NCBI GenBank assembly: GCA_017430675.1
Contig: JAFRMM010000032.1
Coordinates: 1-59,514 of the forward strand
From: Prevotella sp.
Lineage (GTDB): Bacteria; Bacteroidota; Bacteroidia; Bacteroidales; Bacteroidaceae
Direction: 5' to 3'
Length of the DNA: 59,514 bases
Shown here: positions 52,801 to 59,514 of the stretch, piece after piece
Layout of the letters: every line of letters starts with the position of its first letter
How positions within the stretch are numbered: the stretch's first letter is position 1
Notes under the pieces: model-generated
Databases searched by the model: none
Told to the model about the DNA's origin: nothing
The model's input: the letters and a program-made list of their open reading frames with translations, nothing else
Program-made: the position numbers and the translations under genes

Positions 52801-53968
52801 GTCGTACATCCGCCACGTCGTAGAGGTGATCGTGCGCCCCGTTGACGGTACGTTGAAACTGAAATCTAAGCGCTATCTGATGCTGGAGGCCGGCAAGGGC
52901 AATGCCACCATCCGACGTGACCGCTATGCTACGAAGGTGGCTGAGAAGAAGGAGTCGCAGGAGGAGTTCTTCAAGGCCATGCTCACTTGTGTAGAGCAAA
53001 TTAATAAGAAGGTGGACGGTTTCTACGACACCTATGAGACGTTGTGGATAAACGGCTACAAGAAGCGAGTCGAATACGAGAAAAACGCCAAGACCGTGTT
53101 GAAATCTATCGATGAACCTAATTTGATAGAGTTGGCAAGTCAAACCGAGAAGTGGCGTCCTGATGCAATCGTAAATAATGATACTTTCAAGGATCACTTT
53201 TCCCAGGATAAACGGCTCAAGAATGTTCCCTGGGAACTCTCGAATGATCCTAATGAAAAGTTTAGTTTCTTGCGCGAGTTTGCAGTTGACTTTGCCGAGA
53301 GTGCCTTCAAAATGTACGCTCATATCAAGAATTATTCCAGGATGATAAAAGAAGATGAACTTGGTTTAGGAGCATTTGACTGGGTAGGCAAATGTTGTCG
53401 TGAAGCGCTCAAGGAGGTGGATGATAAGTGTATATGGGCAAAAGACTGGATGCAGGTATTTGCCAATGGTAATGAAGATAAACTTTTCAAGGTTTCTGAA
53501 CCTGACCCGGAAACAGACAAGTTTGCGATAGCGAACAAAAAGATATTCAAGCGCAAGTTGTTGCTCACATTCATCTCGAAAGTGGGCGAAGCACCCGAAA
53601 ATGCTAATAACAAGTACTTCAGTTGTGGACTCCGTATAGACGAGATACTTCAGGAGAAATGGATACTACAGGAGTTCTACTGGAATCGCACGGTGTTCTT
53701 CTTGGACAGAACCAAGGGGGAGAACTATCACAACTTCTGGCGCCAGTTGAAAGACAACACGTGGGGCTTGATTAAAAATAAATTCAAGAGTTCCATTAAA
53801 CGACCCTTTGACCGTGATATCTGGAATGATACGGCCGATGGTCAGATACTCTTCTCCGACCAGGAGGACAAGACCCTGAACTTCGACCGCGAGGGTCTGC
53901 ATGAGGAGAGCAGTTCGAACATCGGTACGCTGGATCATCTGAAGAAGGAACTGATGGCCATGAAGTAA
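49811..53968 (+). CDS. VgrG-like spike protein with coiled coil inserted in the OB fold
   Basis: 1385 aa. Residues 1-560: gp27-like hub domains (YNESFYDFLVRTSNRCGEFL, LYFEDGRLVLGLPDSG). The gp5-type OB fold starts at about 580 with GRVRIAFPWQSL and is broken after that strand by roughly 160 residues of charged coiled coil (EELEKVSQSLKLVETTQDEL to QKLAKHIEEDVND). It resumes at about 757 with TPWVRVVTPMATPGGGTFF, RIGDEVLVNFENGNVERPYV and MGSVFSKN. Beta-helix needle repeats follow (TVSINAFSGITINAPNGDV, IRGKNITLEAGNKVNIL). From about 960 to the end is a 420-residue, mainly helical region of unknown type, a candidate effector or adaptor. Tip of a contractile injection or type VI system (family knowledge). 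No sheath, tube or ClpV genes in the window. Confidence 0.88.
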   Translation: MDTESTKNALFVYRLTFGNVIAQKDNQPTLLQLYQGVRKEFSDGTNNYYLLLRGIKVNRKIYQPTEIEAELDIMQTTTGSGDKKEGTVPKFGDVRGLLLQREVTLDIMERDSTSQAQVYKEQYNIASNCYVYEMTPMLKSDGATTKMYVKLSIFSMDKLMTLNKYSKAYVARKLGAEILQPESLQFGTISDGVPLIESDIDNLRHLTYAEGKKRLEFIQPYLVQYNESFYDFLVRTSNRCGEFLYFEDGRLVLGLPDSGEPVTVTGFYSVTVQETSSDPLTISGYARDSVKDGIGAVQGSDDAKKDSKSGTYPILNISAIAREETGFPKDAFPAYTSSNAELAQDDYIFPLYKGMFTNRKRELNYDGTPAQTALARSMQFSKTLLANELPDVAAGVAVPFIIEGIVGEAIPTVLGDLRVKTWNSGQGARYIETLKEKSEQYNEQKAVQFGTLNTEGWTTLNYYQDIFLHEEAQQRKIICIDMGTCFIPVRLGQKIRVNGLDDIYVIIQIQQNSEEAWIRNYNRYGMVADDKFTGKRSLKIYAIPAYGEKKDQFIPPVHPVPVIRKVGPQTAFVTDNEDPKFQGRVRIAFPWQSLGGMEREELEKVSQSLKLVETTQDELKAKNKDALSQATKNSEFAEELKKYVKSTQEEREQLLQAKKDKLADVGEGKDAEREQIETEISDMEAAAEEHDQKEGEEGYKDLEKDNTIICKYHKAYKEANKRYHATMAELERVGKDKERKEKKCQKLAKHIEEDVNDMATPWVRVVTPMATPGGGTFFRPRIGDEVLVNFENGNVERPYVMGSVFSKNNLTPDEKMYRQRGVELQGRDVSMAMMSPNGHHITFTDPDGGTNFLTNLVSPGLGLWGSIAGAAFNNLLPGAKDLAGGIHIGDRYGIYEIDMKSHKRAIEINSPYGTVSINAFSGITINAPNGDVTIRGKNITLEAGNKVNILSGLNIKDPDLGDPEGKANSVGKAFTDVFAEYLPAEIFKYFFVSTVDLSYIRHVVEVIVRPVDGTLKLKSKRYLMLEAGKGNATIRRDRYATKVAEKKESQEEFFKAMLTCVEQINKKVDGFYDTYETLWINGYKKRVEYEKNAKTVLKSIDEPNLIELASQTEKWRPDAIVNNDTFKDHFSQDKRLKNVPWELSNDPNEKFSFLREFAVDFAESAFKMYAHIKNYSRMIKEDELGLGAFDWVGKCCREALKEVDDKCIWAKDWMQVFANGNEDKLFKVSEPDPETDKFAIANKKIFKRKLLLTFISKVGEAPENANNKYFSCGLRIDEILQEKWILQEFYWNRTVFFLDRTKGENYHNFWRQLKDNTWGLIKNKFKSSIKRPFDRDIWNDTADGQILFSDQEDKTLNFDREGLHEESSSNIGTLDHLKKELMAMK

Positions 53969-54016
53969 AGGTAAAAAGGTAAAAGAGTAAAAAGGTAAAA
54001 GAGTAAAAAGGTAAAA
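53969..54016 (+). repeat. 8-bp tandem array (AGGTAAAA/GAGTAAAA) between VgrG and spike genes
   Basis: Six 8-bp units starting right after the VgrG TAA and ending at the base before the next ATG; the order alternates AGGTAAAA and GAGTAAAA. Confidence 0.92.
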
Positions 54017-56008
54017 ATGGACTATATATTCAAGGATTGGGAAGAGAAACTCTCAAATTTTGAGAGCAGCGTAGAGAAAGACCTGGCGGAGATCCGCAAG
54101 TGCAAGGCGGAGATGCAGCAGATGAAACTCGACGTGGTGGCAGAGTTGCAGAAAGGCCGCTATGTGCGTGATACCCAGCGGCTGGTGTTGTCGGCACCGG
54201 AGATCATCATCGGCAATGTAGATCGCAGCGGTACCCTCTTTGCCGGAGGCTCGAAGGTCATTGTCCGTGGCACTCAGGTGGGTGTCGAGGGAGCCGGTGA
54301 GGGTGGACGACTGGACCTCCGTGCGTCCAGTATCCGCGAGATTGCCGAGGACCCGGGCACTGACGGGCGGGAACATGTGGTGGGATCGCTGTCGGAGGTG
54401 GTCAGCCAGGCCCGTAACATCATTATCCAGAGCGACGATGCGGAAGGGGCTTTCTCTGCCCCCGCTACCCCCACAGGCGGCAGCGGCGTACGCATCCATG
54501 CCGACAAGACCATCGACGTGCATGCCGCCATGACGGCAGAGAGCCGCGAGGAGCGCCTGACGAACCTCATCGATGAGACCGAGAAGCAGAAAGACTACCT
54601 GAAAGAGCAAGCCAGTGCCCATAAGAAGTCGTTCACCGATCTGAAGAAAGAGATGGAGGAATTGATAGAGAAAAGAGATAAACTGGCGGAGGACTACGAT
54701 AACGTTCGTACGAACTATAGGGAAATCAGGAATGCGAGTGAGGAGATAGAGGCTCTCTCTATGTCGATTACCGAGGAGACTTACGCCTATTCAGAGATCC
54801 TGGCACTGCTGGCCGAGGCCAACCGGAGGCTGAAATGTTTCAAGGACGAGAAGTCGATGATCAAGAAGGGCGACGACTTCAAGAAGAACCCGACGGGTGC
54901 CAGCGTCAACATCACGGGTGAGAACATCAACCTGACATCTGCCGACGGCGAGCACAACCTGCGCGACAACAAGGAATCGGGTGTCACCATCGCAGCCAAC
55001 ACGGTGGGCATCATGTCCTTAGACAGTGAAGGTGCACTGAACAAGGAAGGCAGGGTGAGTGTGACGGCCAAGAACATTGAAATGGCTACAGCAGGTGCTG
55101 CCGATCTGAAATTCGACGATGAGGGTGAACTGGAGAAGGGCACCTATACTGCTGAGGGTGACTTCACGCTGAAGTCGAAGAACATCACCTTCGAGAGCGT
55201 CGATTACGAGGTGGCCGACAAGAAATACAAAGAGAAACAACTTACTGAAGACAGCAAGATCAAACTGCGTGCCAAGACCATCGAGGTATCTACCGAGGGC
55301 TCGGTCAACGTGGAGGTCGATGACGAGGGCAAACTCACGAAGGCCAACTATACCTCTGAGGGCGACATTATCGTTCGTTCGAAGACGCTCACCGTGGAGA
55401 GTGTCGATACCGATATCGAGAACGGCGAGGCCAAGGAGAAAGCCCTCACAGCAGAAGGCAAGGTATCTGTCCGTGCAGAGAAGATGGATCTCTCGGCCAC
55501 CGATACAGAAGGCAAGGCTACGGGCAGCGTGAATATCAATGCCAAGGCTGTGGCTGTGAAGTCGATGGACGTGGAGAAGGAGAAACGCACCGATGACAAA
55601 CTGGCCGAAGGCAGTACGATGACCATCGTATCCGAGAAGATGTTCATGGGCGCGAAGTCGAAGGATGTGAAGTCGAAGAAAGTGCAGGTCGTTTCGGAGG
55701 AGATCGGTGCCTTTGCCGACAAGACCTTGGAGATCCAGCAGGACGAGGGCAAGGCCCTTGTACAACTCGAAGGCGGTAATGCATCGCTGGGTGGCAGCAA
55801 GACGCAGGTCTATGGCGAGACGACCATCAACGGCAAGACCGAGGTGAAGGACGAGGTGAAAGCCCCGAAGGTGACAGCCGACGACCTCAATGCCGGTATG
55901 CACTTCAAGACACCCAACATCGAAGACGGTATGGCAGCCGGCGCTCCTGGTGGCGGTGGCAGCCTAAGTGCAAAACTGAAGACGGAGGATGCACCGGAGG
56001 AAAAGTAA
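54017..56008 (+). CDS. Spike-like beta-repeat protein with coiled coils
   Basis: 663 aa. N-terminal coiled coil (residues 8-45, DWEEKLSNFESSVEKDLAEI), a first beta region with needle-like strands (LVLSAPEIIIGNVDRSGTLF, GGSKVIVRGTQVGVEG), a second coiled coil at about 175-275, then a long run of short strands. Within it lies a 68-residue tandem repeat: units beginning VSVTAKNIEMAT and IKLRAKTIEVST share DDEG-L-K-YT-EGD and SK-T-ESVD positions, and a third, more diverged unit begins VSVRAEKMDLSA. A Gly-rich turn (GAPGGGGSL) ends the protein. The pattern ASxxITIxAKxIxxxA is that of VgrG/gp5 needle repeats, so this is probably a second spike or spike extension working with the upstream VgrG. Exact role unknown. 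Confidence 0.75.
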   Translation: MDYIFKDWEEKLSNFESSVEKDLAEIRKCKAEMQQMKLDVVAELQKGRYVRDTQRLVLSAPEIIIGNVDRSGTLFAGGSKVIVRGTQVGVEGAGEGGRLDLRASSIREIAEDPGTDGREHVVGSLSEVVSQARNIIIQSDDAEGAFSAPATPTGGSGVRIHADKTIDVHAAMTAESREERLTNLIDETEKQKDYLKEQASAHKKSFTDLKKEMEELIEKRDKLAEDYDNVRTNYREIRNASEEIEALSMSITEETYAYSEILALLAEANRRLKCFKDEKSMIKKGDDFKKNPTGASVNITGENINLTSADGEHNLRDNKESGVTIAANTVGIMSLDSEGALNKEGRVSVTAKNIEMATAGAADLKFDDEGELEKGTYTAEGDFTLKSKNITFESVDYEVADKKYKEKQLTEDSKIKLRAKTIEVSTEGSVNVEVDDEGKLTKANYTSEGDIIVRSKTLTVESVDTDIENGEAKEKALTAEGKVSVRAEKMDLSATDTEGKATGSVNINAKAVAVKSMDVEKEKRTDDKLAEGSTMTIVSEKMFMGAKSKDVKSKKVQVVSEEIGAFADKTLEIQQDEGKALVQLEGGNASLGGSKTQVYGETTINGKTEVKDEVKAPKVTADDLNAGMHFKTPNIEDGMAAGAPGGGGSLSAKLKTEDAPEEK

Positions 56009-56050
56009 AAAGGTAAAAAGGTAAAAAGGTAAAAAAGTAAAAAGGTAAAT
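56003..56050 (+). repeat. 8-bp tandem array (AGGTAAAA) between spike and unknown gene
   Basis: Six 8-bp units; the spike-gene TAA lies in the first unit and the next ATG follows the last. Same unit as at 53969-54016. Confidence 0.92.
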
Positions 56051-56749
56051 ATGAATAATTATATTGCATTTGAGATAAATGATCTGGCGAAGAAGATGAA
56101 GGGCTATAACATGCTGTTCAACTATCGGATGACCAACCTCTGCGTCAAGGCAGAGCCTACTGCCCTGATGCCCGTGACAGTTTTTGTGGCCGGTATGGAG
56201 TACAATCTGGAGGAGGTAGCCAACATCATGAGGCCCGACGATTTCACGTTCGACGTGTATCCTAAGAACCAGAACAACCTGCAGGATATCATCAGCGGTA
56301 TCTTCGACGTGCACCCGGAGTTCAAGATGGAACTGAAGACCGATAAGGCCGAGAATAAGGGAGGAGAGGATAGACACCATGCCCTCTATACTATGCCGCC
56401 GGTGGACAAGAACCGCCGCGACCTGCTCAGAGAGGCCACCAAGACCTTCCACAAGGAGTGCATGGTTAATCTGGATCTCACATATGCCGAACTACAGACG
56501 AGACTCGTGGAGCCTTACGCTACGATGTCTCCTCAGGATATCGATGAGGCCAGAAAAGCCTTCAAGAAGGTCTATGATACTGCGAGGGATGAGTGTGACA
56601 AGATGCTGGAGCAGAAACTAAACGAGATCGAGGAAGGTTACCAGCGATATCTGGCAGGAGATAATGACCGCTACAGTGAACCTGAAGCGGATGACGATGA
56701 CATGGAAATCTCGCATGACGCCGAAATCGAAGCATTGTTCAACAATTAA
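56051..56749 (+). CDS. Unknown protein of the VgrG operon
   Basis: 232 aa, acidic, soluble, no signal. N-terminal alpha/beta region (MNNYIAFEINDLAKKMKGYN; VTVFVAGMEYNLEEVANIMR), then a helical hairpin or coiled coil (RKAFKKVYDTARDECDKMLE, QKLNEIEEGYQRYLAGD) and an acidic tail (EPEADDDDMEISHDAE). No family recognised. Its place between a spike gene and the partner-switching genes suggests a chaperone, adaptor or regulator for spike loading (inference only). Confidence 0.7.
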   Translation: MNNYIAFEINDLAKKMKGYNMLFNYRMTNLCVKAEPTALMPVTVFVAGMEYNLEEVANIMRPDDFTFDVYPKNQNNLQDIISGIFDVHPEFKMELKTDKAENKGGEDRHHALYTMPPVDKNRRDLLREATKTFHKECMVNLDLTYAELQTRLVEPYATMSPQDIDEARKAFKKVYDTARDECDKMLEQKLNEIEEGYQRYLAGDNDRYSEPEADDDDMEISHDAEIEALFNN

Positions 56750-56766
56750 ATGATACACATACTGAT

Positions 56767-57177
56767 ATGAATAAGGATTATAAAGTAACCAAGAATGGGA
56801 CGGTCCTGCTCGTCGAACTTGGCCGTAGTCTGAATACAGCCAATGCACCGGCATTGCAGGAGGAACTCGCCACGTATGTGGGGCAGCCGGTTGAGAAGGT
56901 CGTTTTCGATGCCTCCGAGTTGCTGTCACTTTCCAGTAGTGGCCTTCGGGTGGTCTATTTCTCAAAACAAAGGCTGGGCAACAAGCCGGAAATCATATTC
57001 GTGAATTGTGCCAAGGAAATCTATAACACACTCAAGATGATCGGACTGGCCCCCTCCATCAAGTTCATGAAGGTCGATAGTAAGAAAGTCGTACACAGAC
57101 AAGAGGAACTTGATGAATTTGCAGCCAACAACGATGTGGTGTGTTACTCCATGAGATTGGGACAATGCGAAGACTGA
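56767..57177 (+). CDS. STAS-domain anti-sigma-factor antagonist
   Basis: 136 aa. Starts KNGTVLLVELGRSLNTANAP with the phospho-site segment VVFDASELLSLSSSGLRVV, in which the DxSxxxxxSSxG pattern of SpoIIAA/RsbV is kept; a serine of SSSG is the likely phosphorylation site. The C-terminal extension of about 30 residues is unusual. It binds the HATPase partner when unphosphorylated (family knowledge). It overlaps the next gene by 13 nt. Confidence 0.9.
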   Translation: MNKDYKVTKNGTVLLVELGRSLNTANAPALQEELATYVGQPVEKVVFDASELLSLSSSGLRVVYFSKQRLGNKPEIIFVNCAKEIYNTLKMIGLAPSIKFMKVDSKKVVHRQEELDEFAANNDVVCYSMRLGQCED

Positions 57178-57563
57178 CTTTCCAACCTATTCAAGGCAAG
57201 TCGCTTGACATCATTGACGCCATCCTCCAGACAGAGGAGGCGGCATCGGTGGGTGACTTTTGGAATAGACTCAGCGTGGTGGTCGAGGAACTGGTGGTGA
57301 ATATCGTCAACTATTCCCAGTCCGACTACATCGACGTCGAAATCCTGCGCAATGAAAACAGTCTCACGCTGCGTTTCCGCGACGGTGGTGTGCCGTTCAA
57401 CCCGCTTGAGAGGGAATTTCCCGATTTCTCCATACCGATGGAAGACCGTAAGATAGGCGGACTCGGCATATACCTGGTCATCCAGTACATGGACACCGTA
57501 GCCTATGAACATACGGGGGGAGAGAATATACTGACAGTTACAAAAGAACTGAAAACCAAATAA
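57165..57563 (+). CDS. HATPase_c anti-sigma-type serine kinase (RsbW/SpoIIAB-like)
   Basis: 132 aa from ATG 57165 (a GTG eight codons upstream is less likely). N-box VVEELVVNIVNYSQSDYIDV, G1 region LRFRDGGVPFNPLE, and KIGGLGIYLVIQYMDTVAYE as the G2/lid, the pattern of RsbW-type kinases. It would phosphorylate the STAS protein and hold an unknown target. No alternative sigma factor gene of the SigB/F type is seen nearby, so the target may be a non-sigma protein. Confidence 0.9.
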   Translation: MRRLTFQPIQGKSLDIIDAILQTEEAASVGDFWNRLSVVVEELVVNIVNYSQSDYIDVEILRNENSLTLRFRDGGVPFNPLEREFPDFSIPMEDRKIGGLGIYLVIQYMDTVAYEHTGGENILTVTKELKTK

Positions 57564-57565
57564 CT

Positions 57566-58345
57566 ATGTCATTTACGGAAGAGGAATTTCTTAAGATCAA
57601 GGCCGAAAAGGAACGCATGGATGATGAATTGCGTCTGGCCAGTGAATTGCAGCAGAGTATGGTGCCTAATGGTTACTTTGCCCAGGACAACTTAGAGATC
57701 TTCGGCAAACTGATACCTGCCCGCCAGATGGGAGGTGACCTGTACGACTACGCTATCATCGACGGTAAACTGTACTTCTGTATCGGCGATGTCTGCGGCA
57801 AGGGAGCCCCCGCCGCCATGCTCATGGCCTATGCTCACGCGCATTTGGGCGAACTGGCTCTTCGTGAAAGCAATCCTGCCAGCATCATCTATGCACTCAA
57901 CAAGATTGCCAGTTACAATAATGTGTCGTGTACGTTTTTCACACTCTTTCTAGGTGTGCTCGACCTGCAGACAGGCCGTCTGCAGTATTGTAATGCAGCC
58001 CACAACCCTCCTTATATCCTGAACGATCGGCTGATGGGGCTCGATTGTGATTCCAACGTGCCTGTCGGCCCGGTCGAAGACGCAGAATACAGTTTGCAGG
58101 AGACCATGATTAGTCCAGGCAGCACTATCTTCCTCTATACCGACGGACTGACAGAGGCCAAGGCCGCAGGAGATGAGGAACTGGGCCATAAACGTGCGGA
58201 AGAGGTGCTGAAAGAATGCATAGCGCAGCGGTTGAATCCCGAGGAGATAGTAAACAGGCTCATAGAAACGGTTCATGACTTTGCAAAGGATGTAGAGCAG
58301 AGCGATGACCTGACGATGCTTGCCATACGATATACACATTCTTAA
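57566..58345 (+). CDS. PP2C-type (RsbU/SpoIIE) serine phosphatase, cytosolic
   Basis: 259 aa, no membrane helix. A short N-terminal coiled coil (FLKIKAEKERMDDELRLASE, then LQQSMVPNG) links directly to the phosphatase domain. Full motif set: GGDLYDYAIIDGKLYF, CIGDVCGKGAPAAMLMAYAH, AHNPPYIL, YTDGLTEAKAAGDEELG and QSDDLTMLAIRY. It should dephosphorylate the STAS protein and so switch the cassette on. It starts 2 nt after the kinase gene. Unlike the 15587 phosphatase it retains the DLYD Asp. Confidence 0.92.
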   Translation: MSFTEEEFLKIKAEKERMDDELRLASELQQSMVPNGYFAQDNLEIFGKLIPARQMGGDLYDYAIIDGKLYFCIGDVCGKGAPAAMLMAYAHAHLGELALRESNPASIIYALNKIASYNNVSCTFFTLFLGVLDLQTGRLQYCNAAHNPPYILNDRLMGLDCDSNVPVGPVEDAEYSLQETMISPGSTIFLYTDGLTEAKAAGDEELGHKRAEEVLKECIAQRLNPEEIVNRLIETVHDFAKDVEQSDDLTMLAIRYTHS

Positions 58346-58383
58346 TTGAGGATAGAAAATGTAAGATTAATAAATTTAAGACA

Positions 58384-59508
58384 ATGAAAATGAAATCTAT
58401 TAAATGTGCTTTAATGCTCGGAATCATGGCCGGGCTGACGGCGTGTAACTTAGACATGCCCAAGGAGACACAGTCATCGTTTGAGACCATGACAGTGCAG
58501 AAGTCTGACATTGAACTGCCCTACAAGTTCAGCGCCAGGATGAAAGGCCAGAACGACGTGACCGTCACGCCGCAGGTCAGCGGTCAGTTGATGAAGATCT
58601 GCGTGGCTGAGGGTGAGCAGGTGAAGAAGGGGCAGACGCTCTTCGTCATCGACTCCCGCAACGCCCAATTGGAACTGGAGGCAGCGCAGGCCAACCTGCA
58701 GGCAGCCCTGGCTCAGGAGAACTCCGCCAAACTGGAGTATGAGTCGAACAAGAACCTGTTTGAGAAGAAAATCGTGAGCAGTTATATGCTGGCCAACTCG
58801 GAGAACGCCTACAAGCAGGCCCAGGCCACAGTGGCTCAGGCGCGGGCCTCGGTGAACCGTGCAAAGGTGAACCTCGGGTTCTGCACCATCACGGCTTCCG
58901 TCTCGGGTGTTATCGGTGAGATTCCCGTGCGTATCGGTGACCAGGTGTCGCCTATGACAGACCTGACTATCCTGAGTGGCAATACCACGATGTTCGCCGA
59001 GTTCTCGGTGACGGAGGCCATCGTCGAGGCCATGGTGCAGGAAGGCATGAACGCAGCCGAAGTGGATAAGTATATCGCCAGCCTGCCCCCGGCAACGTTT
59101 GTCATGAAGAGCGGCACGGAGTACCCCCACAAGGGTCGAGTCGTCAGTCTGACGGGTGTGGTAAATGCCGCTACCGGCTCGTTGACCGCCAAAGTATCGT
59201 TCCCCAATCCCGAAGGCCATCTGTATTCCGGCATACAAGGTACAATCGTCATGTCGTTTGCTGAAAAAGACCTGATCATCGTTCCCCAGAACGCTGTGGT
59301 GCGCCTCCAGGACAAGTCGCAGGTTTATAAGGTGCAGGCCGACAGCACGGCTACCGCCATCGACGTGACGACACAGGATACCGGCAACGGTAAGGACTTC
59401 ATCATCACCAGCGGCCTGAACGTGGGCGACCGCATCGTGACAACCGGTGCAAACAATGTGACTGAGGGACAGAAGGTGCTGTTCCCGGAGGAAGTGAAAA
59501 GTGAATAG
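58384..59508 (+). CDS. RND efflux periplasmic adaptor (membrane fusion protein)
   Basis: 374 aa. Lipoprotein signal ends GLTACNLD (Cys21). AcrA/MexA-like domains: lipoyl half-motifs FSARMKGQNDVTVTPQVSGQ and VAEGEQVKKGQTLFVIDSRN, a helical hairpin (LELEAAQANLQAALAQENSA), the second lipoyl half ITASVSGVIGEIPVRIGDQV, a beta-barrel, and the membrane-proximal end (VYKVQADSTATAIDVTTQ). First gene of an RND pump operon whose next gene lies beyond the window. Confidence 0.95.
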   Translation: MKMKSIKCALMLGIMAGLTACNLDMPKETQSSFETMTVQKSDIELPYKFSARMKGQNDVTVTPQVSGQLMKICVAEGEQVKKGQTLFVIDSRNAQLELEAAQANLQAALAQENSAKLEYESNKNLFEKKIVSSYMLANSENAYKQAQATVAQARASVNRAKVNLGFCTITASVSGVIGEIPVRIGDQVSPMTDLTILSGNTTMFAEFSVTEAIVEAMVQEGMNAAEVDKYIASLPPATFVMKSGTEYPHKGRVVSLTGVVNAATGSLTAKVSFPNPEGHLYSGIQGTIVMSFAEKDLIIVPQNAVVRLQDKSQVYKVQADSTATAIDVTTQDTGNGKDFIITSGLNVGDRIVTTGANNVTEGQKVLFPEEVKSE

Positions 59509-59514
59509 TGAGAA
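59493..59514 (+). repeat. 7-bp tandem array at window end
   Basis: AGTGAAA, AGTGAAT, AGTGAGA: three 7-bp units that hold the TAG of the adaptor gene and run to the window edge. Confidence 0.75.

Noticed and set aside
53969..56050. AGGTAAAA arrays considered as CRISPR repeats
   Set aside because: Units are 8 bp without spacers; they are simple tandem repeats.
56051..56749. Possible ribosome-recycling-factor relationship of the unknown operon protein
   Set aside because: The helical C-terminal half is only superficially similar; no conserved RRF motifs are seen.

Overview
The window comes from a member of the Bacteroidota, most likely a Prevotella-type member of the Bacteroidales. This rests on the short primary sigma factor (about 290 aa), repeated promoters of the form TTTG-N19/20-TAnnTTTG, BspA-type leucine-rich repeats with a Prevotella-style C-terminal sorting tail, several Bacteroidetes-only families (DUF4230, DUF4421, DUF4738, DUF5606), and little use of Shine-Dalgarno sites. 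No rRNA, tRNA, CRISPR array or transposase gene was seen.

Layout. 1-2.5 kb: a truncated sodium:solute symporter and a porin. 2.5-7.5 kb (minus): a continuous operon rplY-pth-hslR-yrbG-[preQ1 riboswitch]-yhhQ-queF-transpeptidase. 7.7-11.1 kb (plus): nusB-yajC-ybbR-coaE-DUF5606. 11-15.3 kb: a large outer-membrane barrel protein and aroB. 15.6-17.7 kb: a membrane PP2C phosphatase. 17.7-26.7 kb (minus): three tandem ROK-fold genes followed by a tightly overlapping menaquinone operon (hotdog thioesterase, menF, menD, menB, menC, menE). 26.8-35 kb: lysS, gpsA, a palindrome-rich gap, a BspA-like surface protein, pgi and a HAD phosphatase. 35-43.5 kb: a DUF4738 lipoprotein, two DUF4230 genes, an alanine symporter, a degenerate histidine kinase, trmO, an intact TPR histidine kinase, an MBL-fold protein and rpoD.

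43.6-58.3 kb looks like an accessory island. It starts with a membrane-anchored AraC-type regulator, then an unknown membrane protein, a large coiled-coil lipoprotein and a DUF4421 protein. Next comes a VgrG-like spike protein whose OB fold is split by a coiled coil, a second beta-repeat spike-like protein, an unknown small protein, and a complete partner-switching cassette (STAS antagonist, HATPase anti-sigma-type kinase, PP2C phosphatase). Two promoters in this island, 4.9 kb apart, are co-linear over 98 bp without gaps and about 80% identical, which suggests one regulon. The window ends with a membrane-fusion protein of an RND-type pump.

Three repeat phenomena stand out. (1) A 61-bp palindromic element is inserted, in two different reading frames, inside menE and menC. 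(2) A related-looking set of nested palindromes with G-rich iterated arms lies between genes. (3) Short tandem arrays (7-, 8-, 10- or 16-bp units) fill many gaps between co-directional genes, often running from the stop codon of one gene to the start codon of the next.
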